Positions 33,691-43,565 of a DNA stretch of 64,000 nucleotides are shown here, in pieces. Made by a program: the position numbers and the translations under genes. The stretch comes from an uncultured Ruminococcus sp. Lineage in GTDB: Bacteria; Bacillota; Clostridia; Oscillospirales; Ruminococcaceae. Below the pieces are notes generated by a model. It was not told where the DNA came from and ran no database searches. It saw only the letters and a program-made list of their open reading frames with translations. The DNA lies in NCBI GenBank assembly GCA_934435205.1, contig CAKSAK010000003.1:248001-312000 (forward strand), read 5' to 3'. The first letter of the stretch is position 1. The number at the start of each line of letters is the position of its first letter.

Positions 33691-35660
33691 GTGAATATGG
33701 GAAAAGAGCATAGTGATAGTTACAATGAACCAATTTCTTATTTTGATGTGTGGAAAGAGATAAAAGATATCTCAAACTGCACTGCCGAAGATATAGCAAA
33801 AGCCATAAAAAAGCTTCGGCAGGCACGATATGAGGTAAAGAAACGTGAGGAAGAAGAGCGGCAGCGAAAAAAGCAGGAAGAACGTGAACGGCGTGAAAAA
33901 GAAAAACGTGAGAGAAAAGAAGCTCATGTAAAGGAAGTTACCTGCATGGATCTCCCTATGGACTGGGAAAATATATTTAATACAGATCCACGAACTCAAG
34001 GTGTGCATACTGAAAGTATTTCTGATGCACTTGTCTTATGCCTTAATGCACTTGGAAGAGTAGATATTGAGTATATTTCCTCAATTACAGGGGCGAATTA
34101 TAAATCTGTAATAAGTACATTGAAAGGCTCAATATATCAGAATCCCGAAACATGGAATGAGTGTTTTTATAAGGGTTGGGAAACTGCGGAAGAATATCTG
34201 TCAGGGAATCTTATGCGTAAATGTAAATCAGCCAAAAAGGCTGACAGAAATTATATGGGGTATTTTGCCGATAATATCAAAGCAATAGAAAAAGTTCTTC
34301 CACCGACAGTTGTGGCAAAAGATATATACATAACTCTTGGCTCGCCATGGGTGCCGTCTGATATTATTGACGATTTTATTGTTCATTTGTTCGGGCAGCC
34401 TTACGTTTATAACGATGACCTGAAAACAATACATGATGATTTAACAGGAACTTGGGAGATTCCCTATAAATTAAGATACGCCCATAACACAGCAATTTGC
34501 AGTACATATGGCACAGAAAAAATGGGAGCTCTTAATATTTTGGAAAACACCTTGAATATGAAAACTGCAGCAGTTACCAAAATGATTCCGAATCCTTCGA
34601 GTAAGTCAGGCAAAAAGCGTGTCATTGATAAAGCTGAAACTATTATAGCTCTTGAAAAACAACAAGAGATGATAAAAGCTTTTCAGTCCTGGGTATGGTC
34701 TGATAAAAATAGAAAAGAGCGTCTTGAGATCATTTTTGAAAATAAATTCGGTTGTGTCCGCCGAAGATCATTTGACGGCTCTTTTCTGACTCTGCCTGAT
34801 ATATCTCCCACAATAAAATTGTTTCCTTATCAAAAAGATGCTGTTGCAAGAATTATCTTTACTCCGAATACATTGCTTGCACATGACGTAGGTTCTGGTA
34901 AGACTTATGTTATGATAGTAGCAGGGCACGAACTTAGGCGTATGGGGCTGTCAAAAAAAGAATATGTATGTTGTGCCTAATAATATTGTGAGACAATGGA
35001 GAAATATATACTTGTCGATTTATCCAAATTCTAAAATTCTTTGTGTTGAGCCTAAAACATTTACACCTGACAAGCGAAAAGACGTGTTGAAACAAATCAG
35101 ATATGAAGACTTTGATGGAATAATTATTGCATACAGCTGCTTTGAACAGATACCTCTTTCAACAGAATATTACCTTGAAGATTTAAATCATAAAAAAAGA
35201 ACAGGTGTCTAAGCTTTTGCAGTGGAAAGACACCGCAACTTCAAAACTGAAAAAGAAAAACAAAGCTCTTTTCGGCAGTAAGAAGCGGTGATATTCGCAT
35301 ACTTATAGGTTCGACCTTCAAGCTGGGACTGGGAGTGAATATCCAGGATCGTCTGATAGCAATTCATCATATTGACATACCTTGGCGTCCTGCTGATATG
35401 ACTCAGCGTGAAGGAAGAATTCTGCGGCAAGGCAATATGAACAAAAAGGTTTATATATACAGATATATCATCGAGGGCAGTTTTGACGCATATTCCTGGC
35501 AGTTGCTTGAAACGAAGCAGCATTTTATCTCTGATCTGTTGTCAGGTACACTGACAGAACGCAGCGGTTCGAATATTGAAAATATGGTTCTTGATTATGC
35601 TGAAGTCAAGGCACTTGCCGTTGGCAATCCCGACACAACAAGAGGAGCTTATGGGGAAAG
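33691..35660 (+). pseudogene. SNF2-type mobile-element helicase, broken
   Basis: Three pieces in order. The first (33691-34980) holds a highly charged coiled coil and the Walker A motif HDVGSGKT at its end. The second (about 34955-35212) reads YVVPNNIVRQWRNIYL in the +1 frame. The third (about 35280-35660) has GSTFKLGLGVNIQDRL and REGRILRQGN of helicase motifs V-VI and ISDLLSGTLTERS. The first break is a run of seven A at 34953-34959, where six would restore the frame. Between pieces two and three the helicase core including the DEAH-type motif is deleted. After 35660 homology ends in unrelated DNA. Confidence 0.7.
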
Positions 35661-35676
35661 GGCGATTTTACGTTAT

Positions 35677-35726
35677 AAAAGCACAAAGAGCATTACGAAA
35701 AATGTAATGCTCTTTGTGCTTTTTAT
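35677..35726. terminator. Strong bidirectional terminator
   Basis: Perfect 20-bp stem from AAAAGCACAAAGAGCATTAC to its complement with a 7-nt loop and flanking A/T tracts. It ends the minus-strand GH5 gene and marks the mosaic border. Confidence 0.92.
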
Positions 35727-35773
35727 TGATAAGCAGTATTTAGCCTCGGTTAATGAAAATGACTGCATCAATC

Positions 35774-36730
35774 TTACAAATATTTTATTATCTCGCTTCT
35801 TATATTGTCCATACGGCTGTCGGAAATGCCGAAATACATTTTCTTGTAGCTCCATGCCGCACGGGATATTCCCAGCCTGTCAAAAGCTGTATTTATAGCC
35901 TTGAACCATTTGAGAGCGTCCTCAGGTTCGGCAAGGTCAATTACGCCGTATTCTCCGCAGTATAAAACTGTTCCGTTTTTCTTTGCTGCTTCATTTGCAC
36001 GACTGAACCTTTCAATGAAAAATTCAGGTGTAACTGGAGGATCAACATCATCAAACGGCAGCCTGAAATCTTTGCTCATATTTTCAACCCAGTATGCACC
36101 CTGGTGAGTGAACATAAGCGGGTCATAGCAGTGAAAATTATAAATTACCTTGTTGTCATAGGGAGCTTCAAGGTCGGGAACGGCATCGGGACTGTTCTGC
36201 CAGTAGCCGCCCACAAGGATATATGTGTCAGGGGCAATTCTGCGGATACGTTCAATGCAGTTTTTGATAATGCTGTTCCAGATGTCCTTATAGCTTTGTT
36301 CGGTAACTTCATTTAAAAGCTCGAATGCAATGCTTCCGTCGCTTACCGCATAACGCTTCGTAATATGCTCCCAAAGCTTATAAAAACGCTCCTGCAATGC
36401 AGGACTTTCAAAAAATCCCGACTCATTTTCACCCTTGTCAAAAGAAAATCCTGTGGTCTTGTGGAGGTCGATTATGATGTTCAGTCCATAGTTTTCAGCC
36501 CACTTAACAGCATTGTCTATGTAGCCGAAACCATCTTCCTTAAAATTTCCGTTCTCATCTTCAAGAAGATTGTAGTCAATAGGGAGACGGACGTGATCTG
36601 TCATCCAACCCGATATCACTTTGATGTCGTCCTCGGTGATAAAGCTGTCGTAATGCTCTTTTGTGTGGCAGCACTGGGAAAGCCAGCCGCCTAAGTTTAC
36701 GCCTTTTCTGTAGCCTGTAAATTAAGTCAT
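35774..36730 (-). pseudogene. GH5 glycoside hydrolase (cellulase/mannanase type) with stop at codon 3
   Basis: A retaining beta-glycanase of the GH5 clan. GVNLGGWLSQ opens the barrel, DHVRLPIDY, FELLNEV carries the acid/base Glu and LYCGEYG the nucleophile Glu. No signal peptide was found, so the product would be cytosolic. The natural ATG (36730, with AAGGAAAT) is followed by ACT and then TAA, in frame with the remaining 316 codons. The next possible start is a GTG at 36619, which would delete the first strand. Either a nonsense mutation or a sequence error. It follows the solute-binding gene on the same strand. Confidence 0.8.
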
Positions 36731-36813
36731 ACGGTATTTCCTTTCATTATTGTTTTGCACGCATTCCTCTTATGAAGAATGCGTGCGGTTATTTAAAGTT
36801 ATTTAAAATAAAA

Positions 36814-38089
36814 TCAGAAGTTTTCTTCAATTTCCTTGTTAAGTGCATCAATTTCATTCTGAACGGCACTGCTTATCTCATCACGGGTGGTAGCCCAATC
36901 CTTGCCGTTGTAGGAAGCGTCCTTGATAGGATTGTGAACAAGGTCATAAATATCGGAAGATGTGCCAGCATAGAAGTCGATAACGGGATTTTCGTTTGTA
37001 AGCTCCTTTGTAGTGTGCCACATATCTATCATTTCGTCAGTCCAGCCGTAATCCTCTCTGTACTGTTTTTCCGCAATTTCCTGGGTCTTTTCATCGCCAA
37101 CAGCCATAAGCTTGCACTTCATAAATGCCGCAGCTCCTTCGGGATTGGGTGCATTTTTGCAAAGCGCATAAGCGTCAACACCTGAGGGAAGATAGTATTC
37201 GTCAGCCTTGGGGTCTTTGGACATGGAAACAAACATTATCTCGCCCTGCTCGCCGAATTTTGAAAGGTCAGCCTCATAAAGTGCCCATACACCGCAGGGA
37301 TAGAAAAGTGTGGTACCCTCTGCGATTCTCTGGGGCTGCTCTACCCAGTTGTACTCTGCCTTTGGAAGAGGGAGCTGCATCTTATTCATGTCAAGCATAA
37401 AGTTTTCAGCACGTTCCATTTCAGCGCTCATAAGATTGCTTGTAATAACGCCGTCCTTCATGTCAATAACCGGCTTTTCTGTTGTAAGCAGGAGGTTTAT
37501 CTCAAACCACCAGCCGTCAAAACCGTACTTTTTGTTTTCGGGATCGGTGAATTCCACGCACATATCCTTGAAAGTATCCCAGTTCCAGTTGCCCTCGGCA
37601 AGGAGCTCGGCAGGGTCGGGCAGACCGTTTTCACTGATAGTTTTCTTGTTGTAGATACATACGCAGCCTGCATCTGTTGAAACCACGGCAACATAATGCT
37701 TGCCGCCAAGAGTATGCTCATCTGAAAGCTTCTTTGCGCCGACGCTCCAGAGGTCGCTGTCAAAATCAAGATAATCGTCAAAGGGCTCAAACATTCCCGC
37801 AATAGCCTTTCCGGGGAAAGTGTCAAGATCAGCGGCAGGGAAAAGGTCGGGAGATGTGCCGCCCAGTACCTGTGTGGAAAGGTCGCTGTAGCGAGTTTCA
37901 TATGTAGTTGGGATATACTCGATCTTTCCGCCGTACTTTGTCTCAAAAAGCTCCAGCTGCAGGAGTGGTTTCGGTAGCAACAGAGGTTCCGGCTGATGAT
38001 GCTGTGCTGTCGGTGCTGCCGCAGGCAGTGAATGTTCCCATAAGTGTCAGTGCGGAGATAAATGCCATTGCCTTCTTTACGTTTTTCAT
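36814..38089 (-). pseudogene. Sugar ABC transporter solute-binding lipoprotein, frameshifted
   Basis: The N-terminus (38089 to about 37950) reads as a lipoprotein signal with lipobox FTAC followed by a Ser/Thr linker and runs into a TGA. The rest (388 codons from about 37980 to 36814) is in another frame and gives a family-1 binding protein: GGTSPDLFPAADLD, FYPCGVWALYE, PEGAAAFMKC. The join lies near 37945-37970 and also lacks the first strand of the fold, so a deletion with frame change is likely. GAGTTG precedes the start. No permease genes accompany it, and it is divergent from an AraC regulator. Confidence 0.75.
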
Positions 38090-38196
38090 AATGAACAACT
38101 CCTTTTATGTTTGTGCCGTGATTTATTGTAATTTAATTTAAACATATTCCTCACATGATGAATATCATATTTTTGCTTTTTTTTATCAGAAGCTTG

Positions 38197-38225
38197 TTGT
38201 AATTTTCAGCGGTATACTGTATAAT
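38197..38225 (+). promoter_or_regulatory. Promoter of the AraC-type gene
   Basis: TTGTAA (38197-38202), 17-nt spacer, TATAAT (38220-38225). Confidence 0.7.
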
Positions 38226-38243
38226 AAAATGTGAGGTGGTAAA

Positions 38244-39008
38244 ATGTCACAGACGGAAAAGGAACTTTCATATAAAGCTTTTCTTAACAGAGAATATGGG
38301 TTCAGCCATTCGCCCTTTGAAAGGGAATTTGAATTTTACGACTGCGTAAAAAAAGGTGATACCGACGGTGTTGAGCGGCTTATGACCCCGCTTGGCAGCA
38401 GCGGCGCAGGTGTGCTTTCGGAGGATCCGCTCAGAAATCTCAAATATCATTTTGTGGTGACTGTTGCGCTGATAACCCGTTTCTGCGTTGAGGGCGGAAT
38501 GGAAATGGAAACGGCTTATACTCTCAGCAATCTGTATATTCTGAAAGCGGACAAATGTATGACCGAAAAGGATATCCACTCTCTTCACAGAGAAGCGGTT
38601 CTTGAATTTACCCGACAGATGAACAGGCTCGTAACGGCAGATGTGTATTCCAAGCCGGTCATAATGACAATGGACTATATTTACGATCATCTGCATTCAA
38701 GGATAAACGAGACGGAAATTGCGGAATATGTTTCTCTCAGCCCATCATATATATCACGGCTTTTCAAAAAAGAAGTGGGAGTTTCACTTAGCACATATAT
38801 TGCCGTGAAAAGAGTTGAAACGGCTCAGAATATGCTGAAATATTCAGATTATCCCCCTGCGGACATCGGTAATTATCTTGCATTTACATCTCACAGCCAT
38901 TTTATCAGTGCTTTCAGGAAATACACGGGAATGAACCCCAACGAGTTCAGAAAGAAATATTACCGTGACAATTGGGGAGATAAAAAGCAAAACAGTGCAA
39001 AAAAATGA
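38244..39008 (+). CDS. AraC-family transcriptional regulator
   Basis: A 254 aa regulator: N-terminal helical domain of unknown ligand (about 1-140) and a C-terminal double helix-turn-helix (about 145-245) with INETEIAEYVSLSPSYISRLFKKEVG and FTSHSHFISAFRKYTGMNPNEFRKKY. GAGGTGG lies upstream. Divergent from the binding-protein gene and followed by the GH16 genes, so it probably controls this beta-glucan locus. Confidence 0.9.
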   Translation: MSQTEKELSYKAFLNREYGFSHSPFEREFEFYDCVKKGDTDGVERLMTPLGSSGAGVLSEDPLRNLKYHFVVTVALITRFCVEGGMEMETAYTLSNLYILKADKCMTEKDIHSLHREAVLEFTRQMNRLVTADVYSKPVIMTMDYIYDHLHSRINETEIAEYVSLSPSYISRLFKKEVGVSLSTYIAVKRVETAQNMLKYSDYPPADIGNYLAFTSHSHFISAFRKYTGMNPNEFRKKYYRDNWGDKKQNSAKK

Positions 39009-39092
39009 TATGATGCACAAAGTTGTGATATATTTTGAGCTGTAAGAAAGGTACAATATAATTGTAAATCTTACGGAAAGGACTTTTTGAAT

Positions 39093-39872
39093 ATGAAAAA
39101 GAAAAATATACTTTGCTTTATCGCCACATTGATCTCCTGCACTGCAATATTCTGTTCCTGCGGTGCTTCCGATGAAAATGTATCTGATGTTTCCGAAATG
39201 ACAGCTTCCGCCGAAGCTGAGAGCATTTCAGATGTTGACCCGACAAAGGGTGCGTCATCGCTTTTTGAGTGTGCAGACGGCTGATGCAACGGAAGTATGT
39301 TCAACGTTACATGGCGCAAGGAAAACTGCACCTTTGAAAACGGAAGAATGCAGCTTATCATCGACAAGGACAAAAAGGACGGCAGCGTGCCTTACTCAGG
39401 TGCGGAATACCGTTCAAAGGATTTTTACGGCTGCGGCAGATACGAAGTCAGAATGAAAGCCATAAAAAATGACGGTGTTGTTTCCTCTTTTTTCACCTAT
39501 ACAGGTCCTTCCGACAGCAATCCCTGGGACGAGATAGACATTGAAATTCTTGGCAAGGACACAACAAAGGTGCAGTTCAATTATTTCACCGACAGCAAGG
39601 GAAATCACGAGTATCTTTATGACCTTGGCTTTGACGCTTCCGAGGAGTTTCACGATTATGCCTTTGAGTGGCACAAGGATAAGATAGTGTGGTTTGTTGA
39701 CGGAAAGGAAGCCTATACCGCAGCGGAAAATATACCCGTTACTCCGGGAAAAATAATGATGAATGCCTGGTGCGGAACGGGTGTGGACAGCTGGCTTAAT
39801 GCTTTTGATGACAGTCATATGCCTCTGACCGCAGAATACGAGACAATTTCCTTCATTCCTTTTGACGAATGA
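39093..39872 (+). pseudogene. GH16 beta-glucanase with in-frame TGA (Trp to stop)
   Basis: A lipoprotein (lipobox FCSC) followed by a GH16 beta-jelly-roll: catalytic DEIDIEILGKDTT and the FNVTWRKEN start. The frame is broken by TGA at 39282-39284. The paralog at 40265 has ADGWSNGGMF where this has ADG-stop-CNGSMF, so a TGG Trp codon became TGA. Everything else is intact over 195 further codons. GGAAAGGAC lies near the ATG. Confidence 0.85.
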
Positions 39873-39890
39873 GATTTGCTGAATTATATG

Positions 39891-39932
39891 AAACCGCCGT
39901 TTTCCTATACATTGGGAACGGCGGTTTTGTTA
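39891..39932 (+). terminator. Terminator after the GH16 pseudogene
   Basis: AAACCGCCGTT, loop, AACGGCGGTTTTGTT. Confidence 0.82.
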
Positions 39933-40149
39933 TGAAAAAAAATGAATAATAATTCGCATATACTATTTTGGATGTTGTGCATATTTTTTTATCAATATTA
40001 CAAAACAATTTATTGCATATTTCAAAATACAACAAAATCCTGACAATAAAATCAAAATACTGATATTATTTTTCGTAAAATAAAGGTATATTAAAAATAC
40101 AAACCCAAAGGCAGTGTGATTGAAAAAATAAAACAGAGGGGGTGTAAAG
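39933..40149. other. AT-rich leader region upstream of the second GH16 gene
   Basis: No gene is seen. A weak promoter CTGACA-N18-TATTAT is possible at about 40040-40069. The following 40150-40203 holds a short ORF. Confidence 0.4.
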
Positions 40150-40203
40150 TTGATGATGATATACCGCATCAATATTCTTGACAGCATTATCCTCAAGCTT
40201 TAG
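40150..40203 (+). CDS. Possible leader peptide ahead of GH16-lectin gene
   Basis: TTG-ATG-ATG followed by 14 codons (MMIYRINILDSIILKL), behind a very strong ribosome site GAGGGGGTG about 5 nt upstream; it ends 61 nt before the GH16-lectin gene. It is hydrophobic. Could be a regulatory upstream ORF or chance. Confidence 0.3.
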   Translation: MMMIYRINILDSIILKL

Positions 40204-40264
40204 ATCATAAGCAGACATACGATTATTTGGCGTAGTTTTATTTAATAAGAAAGGTTGTATTAAA

Positions 40265-41479
40265 ATGAAAAAGTTTTTCATCAGGCTCATTGCAGCGGCA
40301 TCGGCTGCAGCAATATGTATCACATCTGTAAGTGCATACTCGGCTCAGTTTGACGGCGAATATTTCGGTGAAGGCTTTGATGCTTATGATACAGATAAAA
40401 TGCAGATCGCAGACGGCTGGTCAAACGGCGGAATGTTTGACTGTACCTGGAGCTCTGCAAATGTCGGCTTTTCGGACGGCAAGCTGAACCTCTCAATTTA
40501 CGGAAACGGTTGGAGCGGATATACAGGCGGTGAATACCGAACAAATCAGACCTTCGGTTACGGAATGTATGATGTAAGTATGAAGCCTGCAAAGAATGAT
40601 GGTATTGTAAGTTCATTTTTTACATATACAGGTCCCACTGATGGTACAGTATGGGACGAGATAGATATTGAATTTCTCGGCAAGGATACCACAAAGGTAC
40701 AGTTCAATTACTATACAAACGGCGTTGGAAATCACGAATATCTTTATGATCTGGGCTTTGATGCCTCGGAAGGTTTCCACCATTACGGTTTTTACTGGGG
40801 TGAGAGCAGTATTACCTGGTATGTTGATGAAAAGCCTGTATATACTGCCACGAAAGATATTCCCTCAACTCCCGGAAAAATCATGATGAATATATGGAAC
40901 GGTACAGGCGTTGATAGCTGGCTGAACAGATACAACGGGGTCGCACCCCTTACTGCTCAGTATGACTGGATATCCTATACAAAGCCCTCCGCCGGCCCCG
41001 CTGAACCTTCTGTTCCATCGGAGCCGTCTGCGCCTTCCTCCGATGGACAGTTTGACAGCAATCAACTTTATATGCTTCGTTCCAAGAACAGCGGCAAGGC
41101 ACTGGACCTTTACTGGGGCTCACCCGATAACGGTGCAAATGTGCTTCAGTACACCTATAACGGATATAACAATCAGAAATGGTACCTTAAAAAGCTTGAT
41201 AACGGATATTATGTGATCGAAAATTATGCCAGCGGAAAGGTGCTGGATGTTGAAGGAGTTTCCTGCAACAACGGAGCAAACGTTCAGCAGTGGCAGTACG
41301 GCGGCGGAGCAAATCAGGAATGGAGCATTATCCGTGTAGATGACTGCTGGAAGATCATTAACAGAAACAGCGGAAAGGCTCTTGATGTTTCTGGTATCTC
41401 CTCAGAAGATAACGCCAATATAATCCAGTGGGATTACAACGGACAGGCAAATCAGCTTTGGGAGATCATTCCCGTTTAA
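40265..41479 (+). CDS. Secreted GH16 beta-glucanase (lichenase type) with ricin-type lectin domain
   Basis: Extracellular endo-glucanase cleaving beta-1,3(-1,4)-glucan. The 404 aa protein has a signal peptide (1-24), GH16 domain (about 27-237) with catalytic WDEIDIEFLGKDTT, a Pro/Ser linker (about 240-262) and a C-terminal beta-trefoil (about 265-404; CBM13/RICIN) with three Q-x-W repeats (NNQKW, ANQEW, ANQLW). AGAAAGG precedes the start. It is the intact paralog of the broken GH16 upstream. Confidence 0.93.
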   Translation: MKKFFIRLIAAASAAAICITSVSAYSAQFDGEYFGEGFDAYDTDKMQIADGWSNGGMFDCTWSSANVGFSDGKLNLSIYGNGWSGYTGGEYRTNQTFGYGMYDVSMKPAKNDGIVSSFFTYTGPTDGTVWDEIDIEFLGKDTTKVQFNYYTNGVGNHEYLYDLGFDASEGFHHYGFYWGESSITWYVDEKPVYTATKDIPSTPGKIMMNIWNGTGVDSWLNRYNGVAPLTAQYDWISYTKPSAGPAEPSVPSEPSAPSSDGQFDSNQLYMLRSKNSGKALDLYWGSPDNGANVLQYTYNGYNNQKWYLKKLDNGYYVIENYASGKVLDVEGVSCNNGANVQQWQYGGGANQEWSIIRVDDCWKIINRNSGKALDVSGISSEDNANIIQWDYNGQANQLWEIIPV

Positions 41480-41494
41480 TATTGTTTTATACAA

Positions 41495-41530
41495 GATCCC
41501 TCTGTAAAATTTGCAGAGGGGTCAGCTATT
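41495..41530 (+). terminator. Terminator-like hairpin after GH16-lectin gene
   Basis: GATCCCTCTG, 9-nt loop, CAGAGGGGTC, with a weak T tail. Confidence 0.55.
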
Positions 41531-41669
41531 TCACATCACCGTTTTCCGTCATTTATACGCTACAGTTGATTGACACAATTTTAGGGATATGGTATAATAA
41601 AGTAATAATATACCGATTTTAAAAATTCTTTTGCTTTTTATATCAAACCTGAATTATGAGGCGATGAAT

Positions 41670-43565
41670 ATGATAGGAAAATATAAGATAGCTGCCCTTT
41701 GTACCTGCCGTATCCAGGACAGTGAATGTTTTGAACTGATCCACGAACTGGACGGGCAGTTGGATAATATCGGCTGCCGTTTATTTGTATATAACTGCAT
41801 TTCAAGACCTGAAAAAAACAGCATCAGTGCAGAAACAGCTGTTTTTGATCTGATCGACCCTTCCTTCTGCGATGTGGTTATTATTCAGTCCGATTGTTTC
41901 GGAAATTATGGCTTCTGCAAAGCTTTAGTGCAGAAATACAGAGATATGGGGCTTCCTGTAATATCTCTGGGAGAAAACATATCTGACTGTATCAATTTTG
42001 AGTATCGTCAAAGTGACGGTTTTGCTGATATCGTTTCCCATATGGTAAAGTACCACGGGTACACAAATATTCACATGATAGCGGGAGTCAAAGGTGAATA
42101 TTATTCTGATGAACGTATCAAGGCTTTCGGGAATGTGCTTTCTGAAAATAATATCCCGTTTGACGACAGTATGATAAGCTACGGCGATTACTGGTCGGTG
42201 CCTGCCATTGCCGCTGTCGAAAAGCTGATAAAAGAAAACAGGCTTCCGAGAGCTATTGTATGCGCCAACGATCATATGGCAGTTGCGGTCACAAACTATC
42301 TTCAGGATCAAGGCATTTCTGTTCCCGACGATGTTGCGATTACGGGATATGACGGCATTGAAACCATATACAGTACAGACCCCACTGTTTCGTCCTCGGG
42401 TATCTATCCTCTGACCAATGCAAAAAAAATATGCCATACAGTAAATAAAATTTTTTCCGAAGGATATGCGACCGAAAATATTCCTCTGTTTCCTGAACTG
42501 ATAATCAATGAATCCTGCGGCTGCAAAAGTGAAAAACGCAGAATGAAGTTCAATTCTTCGGCTCCGTATAACGAGCTTATGAATAAGTTTTACCGTTTTC
42601 AGGACGAAAATATCATTCTCTCGAACGTAAGCGAACACATACAGCAATGTAAAAGCTTTGAAGATATCGCCGCTGAAATGCGCAAAGACGATCTTATGTA
42701 TGCAATGACCTGTGTTATCAAAAGCGAATGTATAGACGAATCAGTAAATCCTGAAGAAAAGATCCAAATGCGCTTCGGGGACAATATGTTCGTTCTCTAC
42801 GACAGCGACGATATTGACCAGAAAAAGAGTAGGGGAGAAAAATTTATTCCTTATAATATGGACGGAAGAGATATTATCCCGAATATGAGCGGCTTTATCG
42901 GACGCTGCTTAATTTTTACCGCACTCAGCTATCTGGGTGTACCGATGGGATACACCTGTTATCATTTTTCAAGCTATATACCCAGCAATTACTACAAGAT
43001 CCCGCAGACAGTCAATATGCTGAACAATGCTCTTGGGGGACTGAGAAACCTTCGTCACCAGCATTATCTTCTTAACAAGGTCGATGAGATATCAAGGATC
43101 GACGCTCTGACAGGGCTTTTCAACCGACACGGCTTCCTTATCGAGTATGAAAACATACTTCGTGGTCTGGGCAGCAATTCACTGGCGGTGATTATGTGCG
43201 ATCTTGACGGTTTGAAAGCCATAAACGACAAGTACGGTCACGATAACGGCGATTTTGCCATAAAAAATACGGCACAGGCTTTAAAAAGAGTTTGTCCGCC
43301 AAATGCTGCCTGTACACGCTTCGGCGGCGATGAGATAATGGCTGTATTTCCCTGCTGCGGTACTGAAAATAACATAAGAGGTATGCTATATAAAGAGCTT
43401 GACTGCGTAAACGAACGCTCGGGAAAGCCTTATAAAATAGCTGCAAGCGTTGGAATCTACATAACCCAAAACGGTGAAAAGCCGAGCTTTGATGAGCTTA
43501 TCCGATATTCCGACAAGCTTATGTATGAAGAAAAAAAGCGTATAAAAACACTTAGGACAAATTAA
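41670..43565 (+). CDS. LacI-type sugar-binding sensor fused to GGDEF diguanylate cyclase
   Basis: Makes cyclic di-GMP, probably in response to a sugar. The 631 aa protein has an N-terminal LacI/RbsB-like ligand-binding fold (about 1-290) with VVIIQSDCFG, HMIAGVKGEYYSDERI, VCANDHMAVAV and VPDDVAITGYDG, but no DNA-binding helix and no signal peptide; a middle region (about 300-465); and a GGDEF domain (about 470-630) with DALTGLFNRHGF and intact RFGGDEI. ATG 41670 has GAGG 8 nt upstream. Placement among hydrolase genes suggests it senses their oligosaccharides. The stop overlaps the TTAA target of the following IS. Confidence 0.88.
   Translation: MIGKYKIAALCTCRIQDSECFELIHELDGQLDNIGCRLFVYNCISRPEKNSISAETAVFDLIDPSFCDVVIIQSDCFGNYGFCKALVQKYRDMGLPVISLGENISDCINFEYRQSDGFADIVSHMVKYHGYTNIHMIAGVKGEYYSDERIKAFGNVLSENNIPFDDSMISYGDYWSVPAIAAVEKLIKENRLPRAIVCANDHMAVAVTNYLQDQGISVPDDVAITGYDGIETIYSTDPTVSSSGIYPLTNAKKICHTVNKIFSEGYATENIPLFPELIINESCGCKSEKRRMKFNSSAPYNELMNKFYRFQDENIILSNVSEHIQQCKSFEDIAAEMRKDDLMYAMTCVIKSECIDESVNPEEKIQMRFGDNMFVLYDSDDIDQKKSRGEKFIPYNMDGRDIIPNMSGFIGRCLIFTALSYLGVPMGYTCYHFSSYIPSNYYKIPQTVNMLNNALGGLRNLRHQHYLLNKVDEISRIDALTGLFNRHGFLIEYENILRGLGSNSLAVIMCDLDGLKAINDKYGHDNGDFAIKNTAQALKRVCPPNAACTRFGGDEIMAVFPCCGTENNIRGMLYKELDCVNERSGKPYKIAASVGIYITQNGEKPSFDELIRYSDKLMYEEKKRIKTLRTN

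Noticed and set aside
39282..39284. TGA in GH16 gene as selenocysteine or recoded Trp
   Set aside because: The paralog has an ordinary Trp here, no hairpin of SECIS type was noticed, and many genes in the window use TGA as a normal stop.
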